Shown: positions 17,946 through 26,343 of the stretch, piece by piece
Layout of the letters: each line of letters begins with the position of its first letter
How positions within the stretch are numbered: the stretch's first letter is position 1
Source of the DNA: Psychrobacter alimentarius
GTDB lineage: Bacteria; Pseudomonadota; Gammaproteobacteria; Pseudomonadales; Moraxellaceae
Assembly: GCF_001606025.1 (NCBI RefSeq)
Contig: NZ_CP014945.1
Location: 2,418,001 to 2,482,000, forward strand
Reading direction: 5' to 3'
Length of the DNA stretch: 64,000 nucleotides
Notes under the pieces: model-generated
Told to the model about the DNA's origin: nothing
Databases searched by the model: none
The model's input: only the letters and a program-made list of their open reading frames with translations
Made by a program: the position numbers and the translations under genes

Positions 17946-19520
17946 ATGATTATCGGACATAATTTTATTGCAGGTCAACGCAGTGCGCTCGGTAGCAAAG
18001 TCTTAAAAAGTATTAATGCCAGCACAGGAGAAGCGTTGGCTTATGAGTTTCATCAAGCGACTGAAGAAGAAGTCAATCAGGCCTGCAAAGCCGCCAGTGA
18101 AGCCTTTAAAAGCTATCGTAATACGACCCCTGAACAGCGTGCATTATTTTTAGAAGCGATTGCCGATGAACTCGATGCGCTAGGACAAGACTTTATTGAC
18201 GATATTTCAAAAGAGACCGCGCTACCGCTTGCACGCTTACAAGGCGAGCGTGGTCGTACTAGTGGTCAAATGCGTTTGTTTGCTAAAGTGCTTCGCCGCG
18301 GTGACTATTTAGGTGCTCGTATCGATACGGCACTACCTGAACGTGAGCCTATGCCACGTGTAGATTTGCGTCAAGTGAAGATAGGCGTCGGTCCGATTGC
18401 CGTATTTGGGGCAAGTAACTTTCCCTTAGCATTTTCGACAGCGGGTGGTGATACGGCTTCTGCGTTAGCGGCAGGCTGTCCTGTGATTGTCAAAGCCCAT
18501 AGCGGACATATGGTAACGGCGGATCAAGTAGCACAAGCGATCGATAGAGCGGTTGCGAGCACCAATATGCCAAAAGGCGTGTTTAGTATGGTTTATGGTA
18601 ATGGTGTCGGTGAAGCGCTAGTAAAACATCCCTTGATTCAAGCGGTTGGTTTTACGGGTTCACTAAAAGGTGGTCAAGCCTTAAGTGCGATGGCAGCCGA
18701 TCGCCCTAACCCTATTCCAGTATTTGCAGAAATGAGTAGTATCAATCCGATGCTCATGCTGCCAGCTGCCTTAAAAAATCGTGGTGATAGCATTGCTCAG
18801 GACTTAGCAGACTCTGTCGTGATGGGCTGTGGACAGTTTTGTACCAATCCTGGTCTGATTATTGGAATTAAATCCCCTGAATACAGTCAATTCATTGAAA
18901 ACTTAACTGACATTATGGGGGCTAAACCTGCACAAACCATGTTGAATGCGGGTACGCTAGAAAGCTACTCATCAGGTTTGGAAGATTTGATGACACATGA
19001 AGGGTTCCAGCATTTAGCAGGACAGCCTCAAAAGGGAGATCACGCGCAGCCGCAGCTGCTTAAGGCAGACGTAGAATTACTACTGGCAGGCAATCAGTTG
19101 TTACAAGAAGAGATTTTTGGTCCTGCGACCATAGTCATTGAAGTCAAAGATAAGGCACAGCTGATTCAAGCACTCAGTAGCATGAATGGCCAGCTGACAG
19201 CCGCTTTAATTGCTGATGAAGCTGATTTTGCTGAATTCGCAGATGTGGTACCTGTATTAGAAGAGAAAGCTGGACGCCTACTATTAAATGGTTATCCAAC
19301 AGGCGTAGAAGTTTGTGAGGCAATGGTTCATGGCGGACCTTATCCTGCCACGTCTGATGCACGTGGCACGTCAGTCGGAACGCTGGCCATCGACCGTTAT
19401 CTACGCCCTGTGTGTTATCAAAACTATCCACAAAGCTTATTGCCAGAAGCGTTGAAGGATGAAAATCCATTTAATATTTTAAGACTGATCAATGGTGAGA
19501 TGACTCGAAATAAAATTTAA
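17946..19520 (+). CDS. 2,5-dioxovalerate (alpha-ketoglutarate semialdehyde) dehydrogenase
   Basis: About 524 aa from the ATG at 17946, which is preceded by AAGGAGA; an earlier in-frame start inside the AraD1 gene is rejected. It oxidises alpha-ketoglutaric semialdehyde to 2-oxoglutarate, the last step of the non-phosphorylating pentonate route. Aldehyde-dehydrogenase features include VFGASNFPLAFSTAGGDT (coenzyme-binding region), FTGSLKGG, the Glu in FAEMSSINP and the catalytic Cys in CGQFCTNPG. A second, related dehydrogenase lies at 24585-26165. The gene ends just before a strong terminator, closing the two-gene operon. Confidence 0.92.
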   Translation: MIIGHNFIAGQRSALGSKVLKSINASTGEALAYEFHQATEEEVNQACKAASEAFKSYRNTTPEQRALFLEAIADELDALGQDFIDDISKETALPLARLQGERGRTSGQMRLFAKVLRRGDYLGARIDTALPEREPMPRVDLRQVKIGVGPIAVFGASNFPLAFSTAGGDTASALAAGCPVIVKAHSGHMVTADQVAQAIDRAVASTNMPKGVFSMVYGNGVGEALVKHPLIQAVGFTGSLKGGQALSAMAADRPNPIPVFAEMSSINPMLMLPAALKNRGDSIAQDLADSVVMGCGQFCTNPGLIIGIKSPEYSQFIENLTDIMGAKPAQTMLNAGTLESYSSGLEDLMTHEGFQHLAGQPQKGDHAQPQLLKADVELLLAGNQLLQEEIFGPATIVIEVKDKAQLIQALSSMNGQLTAALIADEADFAEFADVVPVLEEKAGRLLLNGYPTGVEVCEAMVHGGPYPATSDARGTSVGTLAIDRYLRPVCYQNYPQSLLPEALKDENPFNILRLINGEMTRNKI

Positions 19521-19531
19521 TGCAAATAAAA

Positions 19532-19558
19532 AGAGACCATTAGATGGTCTCTTTTTTT
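19532..19558 (+). terminator. Rho-independent terminator after the dioxovalerate dehydrogenase
   Basis: Stem AGAGACCAT / ATGGTCTCT with loop TAG, followed by seven T. It lies 11 nt after the stop codon. Confidence 0.92.
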
Positions 19559-19560
19559 AT

Positions 19561-19940
19561 TTCACTAAGCAGAAGATACTTATATTAACAACCTTTGCTG
19601 AGATCCGTGCCTTTCCCAAACCTTGGGTAATTATTAACGACTCACAGACATAGCACAGGTAACATACTGGCAAGCCTTATTTATCATAAACTCTAAGCGG
19701 TAAGAAAGTAAACAGCAGATCTCTTATCCTGCTTTCTGACAATATTTTAAAGATCGTTTTGTAAATACAGTATAGCGTTTGGAGCCTACGTCAATTTGCT
19801 CTACTAGTTTGTTTATATCTGACATAGCAATTATTTGATTGTACGCAATACGGTTATTCCAATTCATAAGGCGACTTTTGTAAAAAATTTATTATTATTG
19901 GCAGCTATTATAAGTTTAATATTCAAAGTCGAGCTCCGTA
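19561..19940. other. Intergenic region between the two convergent transcripts
   Basis: No gene, repeat or RNA structure that I can support. It separates the AraD1/dehydrogenase operon from the convergent GntR gene. Confidence 0.4.
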
Positions 19941-20669
19941 TTATTTCTTAACTAATGCATATACCATATTAGCGTCATCTAATTGTACTAAAGAAGCAAG
20001 TCTTGCTGATAAAGGGTCTTTATTCTCAATCGCAGTTAAAATAGCTTTATGCCTCGGTAATGAGAGCGTTTGTGAATTAAGCCTTAGTTGGCTAGTGACC
20101 TTAATGGATTGTTGTAAAGGTAATACCAACATTTTCGACATATATGCAAGTAAGTCATTATGCGTAGCTTTTGCAATGGCAAGATGAAAATTTATGTCAG
20201 GTTCTACAAATTCTTCTATATTAGCTGCCCTTTCCATTCCATCGTAGGCTTCTCTAATTTTTTCTATATCTTCATCCGTTGCCGTACTAGCGGCAATATA
20301 AGCTAATTCAGGCTCTAAAACACGTCGAACAGTCGATAGAGTTTTAACAAAATCAGTTTCTGGTGTTGTTTCTATCAGCCAAAAAAGCACGTCTGGATCT
20401 AATAAATGCCATTCCTCTTTTGGGCGAACGACTGTGCCAATTTTTGGGCGTGAATAAGTTAAGCCTTTTGAATTCAATACACGTATTGCTTCACGAGCAA
20501 CTGGACGGCTAACCTGAAACTCATCGCATAATTCAGCAGCAGCTGGTAATTTTTCATTTTCAGGAAATTCACCAGAAACAATTTTTAAACCTAATTGTTG
20601 AACAATTAGTGCGTGCTGACTTTTACTCGGAATTGGATTTTTATAGTTGGCTGAACTCATAGTTTGCAC
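19941..20669 (-). CDS. GntR-family (FadR/FCD) transcriptional regulator
   Basis: 242 aa. The N-terminal winged helix (about residues 15-85) contains LPAAAELCDEFQVSRPVAREAIRVL. The C-terminal FCD ligand domain has the metal-site pattern: Asp and His in EPDINFHLAIAKATH and His in LPRHKAIL. FCD regulators of this branch sense sugar acids or small carboxylates and usually repress. It lies between the two sugar-acid gene sets, and the three TAGTATTACTA sites at their promoters fit this subfamily's operator. The start is GTG at 20669 or ATG at 20660; neither has a strong ribosome site. It is not obviously autoregulated, since no such site lies upstream of it. Confidence 0.9.
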   Translation of the reverse strand: MQTMSSANYKNPIPSKSQHALIVQQLGLKIVSGEFPENEKLPAAAELCDEFQVSRPVAREAIRVLNSKGLTYSRPKIGTVVRPKEEWHLLDPDVLFWLIETTPETDFVKTLSTVRRVLEPELAYIAASTATDEDIEKIREAYDGMERAANIEEFVEPDINFHLAIAKATHNDLLAYMSKMLVLPLQQSIKVTSQLRLNSQTLSLPRHKAILTAIENKDPLSARLASLVQLDDANMVYALVKK

Positions 20670-20819
20670 TTATTCATAGTTGACGCTGATATGTTATAGA
20701 AGACCTTACGAATTAACAAGGTGAACCGCTTTTTGTGCATACGATTAGACACCTTCCAACTAACAATGCTACAGCCAAATTGAACCGCCCCGACTTTATC
20801 GGAGAGTGATTTGCTTGAG

Positions 20820-21728
20820 TCAGGCAGCGATGCCTGACAGGGTTAAATTATCATAATACCGCTTTTCAAAATCAAAAGGTGACACATAACCAATCGTACT
20901 ATGCAGTCGTTTTTTGTTGAACCAATCTACCCACTCAAGGGTTGCTAGTTCAACATCGTTCACACCAGTCCAGTTCTGCTTTAAATAGTCAATTACCTCA
21001 GATTTATAGAGTCCATTGACCGTTTCAGCCAGTGCATTATCGTATGAATCGCCTGTTGTACCAACAGAAGCAATCACGCCAGAGTCCGTCATCTTATCGG
21101 TATAGCGAATAGATAAGTACTGAACCCCTCGATCACTATGATGAATCACGTCTTTGGGATTGTTTCTGTCTGCTATTGCTTGATTTAATGCTGCCATTAC
21201 CATATCAGTGTTCATACGCTTTGATACTTTCCAGCCGACAATAGCGCGAGCAAATACATCGATGATAAAAGCGGTATAGACCCAGCCGCTCAATGTCTTG
21301 ATATAAGTAAAATCTGCAACCCACAGCTGATTAGGACGATGGGCATTAAAGTTACGATTGACCAAGTCATCAGCACGCTTTTGGTCGTCACGGCTGTTGG
21401 TGGTTATCTTACCCTTACCGCGCCAGACACCTTGTAGGCCATGCTGGCTCATTAAACGCTCTACGGTACACCGAGCAACCTTTAACCCGTCAGCTTTCAT
21501 CTGCTGCCAGACTTTGCGAGCGCCGTAGCGGCACTTGCTATTCTGCCAAATACGTCTAATCTCGCTGAGATAGTAGTCGTCATGCTGACTGCGCAGTGAA
21601 CGCTTTTCAGGGCAGCACTCTAGGTCTTTAGCACGGTGATAGGTTGACGGGGCAATCGGTAGTACTCTACAAATCAGCTCGATCCCATAACTACATCTAT
21701 AGTCATCAATAAACTGAACCATTACCAA
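20820..21728 (-). CDS. IS3-family transposase OrfB, copy 1
   Basis: 302-aa integrase-core protein with the DDE triad: Asp in LWVADFTYIKT, Asp in VIHHSDRGVQY, and Glu in DNALAETVNGLYKSEV. An N-terminal HTH_21-like segment (YGARKVWQQMKADG) precedes the core. It overlaps orfA by 7 nt in another frame, as usual for IS3 elements that make an OrfAB fusion by frameshifting. Intact. Confidence 0.95.
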   Translation of the reverse strand: MVMVQFIDDYRCSYGIELICRVLPIAPSTYHRAKDLECCPEKRSLRSQHDDYYLSEIRRIWQNSKCRYGARKVWQQMKADGLKVARCTVERLMSQHGLQGVWRGKGKITTNSRDDQKRADDLVNRNFNAHRPNQLWVADFTYIKTLSGWVYTAFIIDVFARAIVGWKVSKRMNTDMVMAALNQAIADRNNPKDVIHHSDRGVQYLSIRYTDKMTDSGVIASVGTTGDSYDNALAETVNGLYKSEVIDYLKQNWTGVNDVELATLEWVDWFNKKRLHSTIGYVSPFDFEKRYYDNLTLSGIAA

Positions 21729-22039
21729 GGTGTACGGTCGAGCTCCGCCTGGGCGAAAAAAGCAGCAGCCTTACGTATAATCTCATTGGCTTGCTTGAGT
21801 TCTCTATTCTCTCGTTCAAGTTCTTTGATACGCTCTTTGTCACTTTGAGCCTGCATTGAGGCGGGAATAGTTTGGTCTATGTGCTTTTTATGCCAGGATC
21901 GCAGTGTCTCAGGCGTACAGCCAATCTTTGACGCTATGGCTTGAATGGCTGACCATGTAGAAGGATAGTCGCTCGACGCTTCAATCAGCATGCGAACGGC
22001 GCGTTCTTTAATCTCAGAAGTGTAGGTTTGTCTTTTCAT
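21722..22039 (-). CDS. IS3-family transposase OrfA, copy 1
   Basis: 105-aa DNA-binding subunit with a helix-turn-helix (IASKIGCTPETLRSWHKKH) followed by a leucine-zipper-like coiled coil (DKERIKELERENRELKQANE). It begins 50 nt inside the IS right end. Confidence 0.95.
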   Translation of the reverse strand: MKRQTYTSEIKERAVRMLIEASSDYPSTWSAIQAIASKIGCTPETLRSWHKKHIDQTIPASMQAQSDKERIKELERENRELKQANEIIRKAAAFFAQAELDRTPW

Positions 22040-22110
22040 TGTCGTATTCTCTCAGAATGTTGAGTCTCCGACAATCCCGGGGCGGTTCAAATTGTAGTGG
22101 TCAACTAATT

Positions 22111-22953
22111 TTAGACACCTGATAAGAGGTTTTGATTAAAGTAACGTCTTTCTTTTTCAGCTGGTGGCAAATAATCATTAAAACTATGTGGTCTTACGGA
22201 TTGATAGTAGCCCCAGATATAGTCAGTGATAGCACTCTTAGCCTCAAAGATATCCTCATAGCCATCCTTAGGCATCCATTCTGTCTTAAAGCTTCTAAAG
22301 AAGCGCTCAGTGGGTGCGTTGTCCCAGCAATTACCTTTTCGGCTCATACTTTGCTTCATGCCCTCACAACTAGACACAGATTCAGCGTATGCCTTGCTAG
22401 TGTAATGCGTTCCTTGATCTGAGTGAAACAAGACGCCACTGGGTTTAAGTCTCGTCTGATACGCCATCTGTAGTGCTTTAGTAGTCAGCGCACTGTCAGG
22501 TGAGTCTGAGACACTAAAGCCCATCACCCACCGTGCAAACAAATCTAATACTACCGCTAGGTAACACCAGCCGCTTTTGATGCGGACATAGGTCACATCA
22601 CCCGTCCAGACTTGATTAGGTGCCGTTGGTCTAAAGTTTCGGTCTAAGAGGTTGTCATGTGTTTTATGCATCTGATCAGCATGCTTGTACTTGTGCGTCT
22701 TTTCCTGACAGCTTTTAAGTCCCATGCTTTTCATAAGGTTACCTGCTAAGTAGCGCGTCAACCTAATTCTGTGCTCGTTCCATAAGATGGGAACAATAGT
22801 ACGAGTCCCAGCTGATTGCTTGGCGTCATTGAATATCAGGCGTATTAAGGCTTTTAATTTCACGCGTTCTATATCTATCGGCTTAGTCTGTATGCCATAG
22901 TAGTAGCTGCTTCTAACCACACCGAATAAGTCGCATAGCTTGCGCTTGCTCAA
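22111..22953 (-). CDS. IS3-family transposase OrfB of element A
   Basis: 280-aa integrase-core protein. DDE residues are visible: Asp in VWTGDVTYVRI, Asp in LFHSDQGTHYTS and Glu in DNAPTERFFRSFK. The orfB frame continues upstream of the first ATG toward orfA, as expected for a frameshifted OrfAB fusion. It is intact, but its partner orfA is broken by element B, so no functional transposase is likely. Confidence 0.9.
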   Translation of the reverse strand: MSKRKLCDLFGVVRSSYYYGIQTKPIDIERVKLKALIRLIFNDAKQSAGTRTIVPILWNEHRIRLTRYLAGNLMKSMGLKSCQEKTHKYKHADQMHKTHDNLLDRNFRPTAPNQVWTGDVTYVRIKSGWCYLAVVLDLFARWVMGFSVSDSPDSALTTKALQMAYQTRLKPSGVLFHSDQGTHYTSKAYAESVSSCEGMKQSMSRKGNCWDNAPTERFFRSFKTEWMPKDGYEDIFEAKSAITDYIWGYYQSVRPHSFNDYLPPAEKERRYFNQNLLSGV

Positions 22954-22982
22954 GCTTTTATCTTGCTCTACTAGCGTCTTTA

Positions 22983-23177
22983 TTAGCGATAGACGTTCAG
23001 GCTGTCCGATGCCAGCAGAGCGGAAGCCTTTTTTAGGATATCTTTCTCCATCTTAAGCTGTCTAATTTCTCGTTCAAGCTCTTGAATGCGGCGCTGATCA
23101 TCGGTTAGTGCTAGACCTTCGGTTGGTCGAATACCTTGTTTCTCTTTTTTATACTTGCGTAACCAGTTATCTAGGGT
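22983..23177 (-). pseudogene. Truncated OrfA of element A
   Basis: Only the last part of the OrfA frame remains, from TLDNWLRKYKKEKQG to the end, with coiled coil RRIQELEREIRQLKMEKD. The N-terminal HTH half is cut at the element B boundary. Its first residues survive separately at about 24446-24500 (frame MAQSIVRKPKCDTYSP). A run of six A before G near the end is the likely frameshift site. Confidence 0.8.
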
Positions 23178-23243
23178 TGTAGTGGCATAATAAAATTGGA
23201 CAGCGCATAAGAGGTTTATACTAACCCAAAGAAGGAAAACAGT

Positions 23244-23555
23244 ATGACCAACAAACGCAATCAATATACCCGAGAATTCAAATTAGAAGCCATCAGCTTA
23301 GTCGTTGAACACAAACGTAAAATACCCGATGTGGCAAGCTCACTGGGCGTTGGCAAATCTACCTTGCAGAAATGGCTGACTCAGTACCGTCAAGAAATAA
23401 ATGGCGAAGCACCTAAAGTCGGCAACGCCTTAACAGATGAGCAGCGAGAGCTCCAAGAACTGCGTAAACAGGTTAAACGGCTGACTATGGCGCGCGACAT
23501 ACTAAAAAAGGCTTCTGCTCTGCTGGCCTTGGACAGCCTGAACGGCTATCGTTAA
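23244..23555 (+). CDS. IS3-family transposase OrfA of element B
   Basis: 103 aa. Helix-turn-helix VASSLGVGKSTLQKWLTQY, then coiled coil DEQRELQELRKQVKRLTMARD. Near its end AAAAAAGG (about 23503-23510) is a classical slippery site. A -1 shift there joins it to OrfB. Confidence 0.93.
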   Translation: MTNKRNQYTREFKLEAISLVVEHKRKIPDVASSLGVGKSTLQKWLTQYRQEINGEAPKVGNALTDEQRELQELRKQVKRLTMARDILKKASALLALDSLNGYR

Positions 23556-23617
23556 TCAGTCAGCTTGCAGAGCAAGACAAGCAGGTCAATAAAAGCCTTC
23601 TGTGCAAGCTGTTTGGC

Positions 23618-24433
23618 GTGATGAAGAGTAGTTACTACTATGGACTAAAGCCCAAGCCAATTAGCTTTGAAGCCGTCAAAACCAAAGCCTTAATACGCCA
23701 AATATTCAACGATTCAAAGCACTCAGCAGGCGCTCGTAGCATTACTGCCATATTAATGAATGAACACGGCATCAAGCTATCACGTTATATGACAGGTAAG
23801 CTCATGTCGCAGATGGGACTTCAAAGTCGTCAAATAAAAATGCATAAGTATAAGCACGCTGATAACACGCATAAAATCCATGGAAACCTATTGAACCGTA
23901 ACTTTAGCCCAACAGCGCCCAATCAAGTCTGGACAGGTGGTGTGACCTATATTCGCATCAAAGGCGGCTGGTGTTATTTAGCTGTTGTTTTAGACTTGTA
24001 TACCCGTCGTATTGTTGGCTTTGCTGTATCAGATTCCCCTGATAGCGTACTGACCGCTAAGGCGTTGCAGATGGCGTATCAGACGCGCTTAAAGCCAAGT
24101 GGCGTGTTGTTTCACTCTGATCAAGGCACCCATTACACCAGTAAGACATTCGCTGAATCCGTGGTCAGTTGTAATGGCATGACGCAAAGTATGAGCCGTC
24201 GCGGAAACTGTTGGGATAATGCCCCAACAGAACGATTCTTTAGAAGCTTTAAAATAGAATGGATGCCAAAGGGCGGTTATGAGGATATTACTGAAGCTAA
24301 GATCGCCATCAGTAATTATATTTGGGGCTATTATCAAAACGTGAGACCGCATACTTTCAACAATTATTTAACACCAGCTGAAAAAGAGAAACGCTACTTT
24401 AATAAAAACCTCTTATCAGCTGTCCTAAATTAG
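23618..24433 (+). CDS. IS3-family transposase OrfB of element B
   Basis: 271 aa from the first ATG; the frame is open further upstream to the orfA slippery site, so the real product is probably an OrfAB fusion. The second DDE residue is Asp in LFHSDQGTHYTS and the Glu is in DNAPTERFFRSFK. At the position of the first Asp the motif reads VWTGGVTYIRI, where element A has VWTGDVTYVRI. Thus the first catalytic Asp is replaced by Gly, which should inactivate the enzyme. Confidence 0.9.
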   Translation: MMKSSYYYGLKPKPISFEAVKTKALIRQIFNDSKHSAGARSITAILMNEHGIKLSRYMTGKLMSQMGLQSRQIKMHKYKHADNTHKIHGNLLNRNFSPTAPNQVWTGGVTYIRIKGGWCYLAVVLDLYTRRIVGFAVSDSPDSVLTAKALQMAYQTRLKPSGVLFHSDQGTHYTSKTFAESVVSCNGMTQSMSRRGNCWDNAPTERFFRSFKIEWMPKGGYEDITEAKIAISNYIWGYYQNVRPHTFNNYLTPAEKEKRYFNKNLLSAVLN

Positions 24434-24584
24434 TTGACCACTACAAACATAGGGCTGTAAGTGTCGCATTTAGGTTTTCTAACTATGCTTTGTGCCATCT
24501 TCGTGTCCACTTGTTTTATCGTGGACACTAGACGCTATCTCGCACTTTCAAGTGTACGCTAAATGGAATGGTCGAATGCTTGGA

Positions 24585-26165
24585 CTATAATGCATCTTTA
24601 CTTATACTACCATTTACAAGGCGATTAATATTTAATGGGTTTTCATTCTTTAACGCATCGGGCAAGAGACTATGTGGCGTATTTTGATAGCATACGGGAC
24701 GTAGGAAGCGTTCGATCGATCCTGTACCCACAGAAGTACCACGGGCATCACTGGTTGCAGGAAAAGGTCCACCATGTACCATCGCATCCGACACCTCTAC
24801 TCCTGTAGGGTAACCATTAAACAATACTCGCCCTGCTTTTTTACTGAGTAAATCTAGCAGTTCGCCCGCTTCAACCAAATCTTCCTCATCAGCGATGATG
24901 GTCGCGGTAAGTTGTCCACCCAAAGCCGCAATTCCTTTAACAAGATTTTCTTCGCTACTTGTTTCAATTACAATGGATAACGCTCCAAATACTTCATGCT
25001 GTAAACGGGCATTCCCTGATAACAATAGAGATTCATCTGCTTTGAATAATTTAGCTTGTCCTTGGGATATTAGCTCAGCCGCTTTACCTGAAGACAGTAG
25101 TTTAAAGCCTTTTTCTTTAGTAAGATTTTCTACACCTTCATTATAGCTTTTGAGTGTGCCCTGATTGAGCATGACTTGGGGAGCTTCTTCAGTAGTGTAT
25201 TCAGTTAAGTCGCTAATCAATTGATCAAATTCTGGGCTTTTAACACCCAATATCAATCCTGGTTTAGTGCAGAACTGTCCAGAACCCATATTAAAAGACC
25301 CGACTAACTCCTGTGCGATTTTTTTACCACGCGCTTTTAGAGCATTTGGTAAAACAATGACAGGGTTCACACTCGACATTTCAGCAAAGAAAGGTATGGG
25401 CTGAGGACGGTTTTGAGCAAGAGAAAATAATGCCATTCCGCCTTCAAGTGACCCAGTAAATCCTGCAGCTTGAATTGCTGGATGTTTAACAATGTCTGCA
25501 CCAACTTTGCCACCAAAGAGCATGTTAAATGTGCCTTTTGGCATACCGCAGACATCAACAGCCTTTTGAATAGCCTCTCCAATCAGTTCTGCCGTCGCCA
25601 TATGTCCTGAGTGAGCTTTAAAAACAACAGGGCAACCTGCTGCCAATGCGGCAGTAGTGTCGCCGCCAGCCGTAGAGAACGCTAAAGGAAAGTTACTTGC
25701 ACCGAACACTACAACAGGACCAACACCTATTTTTTGTTGGCGCAAATCGACACGCGGCATTGGCTTACGGTCAGGTAGTGCGACGTCAATGCGTGCACCA
25801 TACACGTCTCCACGGCGTAGGAGTTCTGCGAATAATCGTAACTGTCCGGTAATTCGCCCTGTCTCACCTTTCAAGCGTGCAATAGGTAGACCCGTTTCAA
25901 TTGAGCTAACCTCTTGCAGGGTTGCACCTAGTGCTTCGACTTGGGTCGCTATTTCTTCTAAGAATTGTGCACGTTGTTCATGACTTGTTTTGTGGTAAGC
26001 TTCAAAAGCAGTAGCGGCAGCTGTGCAAGCGTTATCAACTTCTTGTAAGGTGGCCTGACTGAACAAATAACCCGTCGGCTCATAAGTGGTTGCATTAATG
26101 CTTTGTAAATCAGGTGAGTTAGTTGCTATGCGTTCGCCATTAATAAATTGTTTTCCATTGTTCAT
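24585..26165 (-). CDS. 2,5-dioxovalerate (alpha-ketoglutarate semialdehyde) dehydrogenase, second copy
   Basis: 526 aa from the ATG at 26165, chosen because TGGAG lies just upstream; a TTG four codons earlier overlaps that ribosome site. It is the same family and reaction as the enzyme at 17946. Shared features include VFGASNFPLAFSTAGGDT, the Glu in FAEMSSVNP, the catalytic Cys in SGQFCTKPG and EVSDAMVHGGPFPATSDARG. It is the last gene of the minus-strand sugar-acid operon. IS element A begins about 55 bp beyond its stop. The two copies differ at many positions, so they are old paralogues or separate acquisitions, not a recent duplication. Confidence 0.92.
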   Translation of the reverse strand: MNNGKQFINGERIATNSPDLQSINATTYEPTGYLFSQATLQEVDNACTAAATAFEAYHKTSHEQRAQFLEEIATQVEALGATLQEVSSIETGLPIARLKGETGRITGQLRLFAELLRRGDVYGARIDVALPDRKPMPRVDLRQQKIGVGPVVVFGASNFPLAFSTAGGDTTAALAAGCPVVFKAHSGHMATAELIGEAIQKAVDVCGMPKGTFNMLFGGKVGADIVKHPAIQAAGFTGSLEGGMALFSLAQNRPQPIPFFAEMSSVNPVIVLPNALKARGKKIAQELVGSFNMGSGQFCTKPGLILGVKSPEFDQLISDLTEYTTEEAPQVMLNQGTLKSYNEGVENLTKEKGFKLLSSGKAAELISQGQAKLFKADESLLLSGNARLQHEVFGALSIVIETSSEENLVKGIAALGGQLTATIIADEEDLVEAGELLDLLSKKAGRVLFNGYPTGVEVSDAMVHGGPFPATSDARGTSVGTGSIERFLRPVCYQNTPHSLLPDALKNENPLNINRLVNGSISKDAL

Positions 26166-26343
26166 AAAGTACTCCAAATAATATTGAGTTGACCATAAAT
26201 TAAATTGAATGAAGAAATTATAAGCAACTATAAGTTACTTATAATTTCTTAAAACTAGGAGATCTAAACGTTTTGCAATATCAAGTAATTTTTCACGCAA
26301 TGAAGGATGTATTAATTTTAATACAGCTTTGACTATATATAAT

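Larger units (their letters stand above)
20781..22089 (-). mobile_element. IS3-family insertion sequence, copy 1 (complete, 1309 bp)
   Basis: Ends share TGAACCGCCCCG and, after a variable stretch, TCGGAGA as inverted repeats. Flanked by a 3-bp direct repeat AAT (20778-20780 and 22090-22092), so this copy arrived by simple transposition. The right junction abuts the terminus of another IS (22093). The encoded proteins are identical to those of the copy at 33103-34411, which lies in the opposite orientation. Confidence 0.95.
23178..24445 (+). mobile_element. IS3-family element B (complete, 1268 bp) nested in element A
   Basis: Terminal inverted repeats start TGTAGTGG at both ends and share ATAAGAGG further in. 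No 3-bp or 4-bp target duplication is seen (GGT on the left, AAC on the right). That fits the deletion noted in element A. Both ORFs are intact. Its ends resemble those of element A, so the two are related. Confidence 0.88.
22093..24530 (-). mobile_element. IS3-family element A, split by element B
   Basis: One end is TGTAGTGGTCAACTAATTTT at 22093. The other appears at about 24521-24530, where GTGGACAC on this strand corresponds to the element's 5' end. Element B (23178-24445) sits inside orfA. The residual orfA start (24446-24505) and resumed orfA (before 23177) do not join. About 25 codons are missing, so a deletion accompanied or followed the insertion. Not mobile on its own. Confidence 0.75.
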
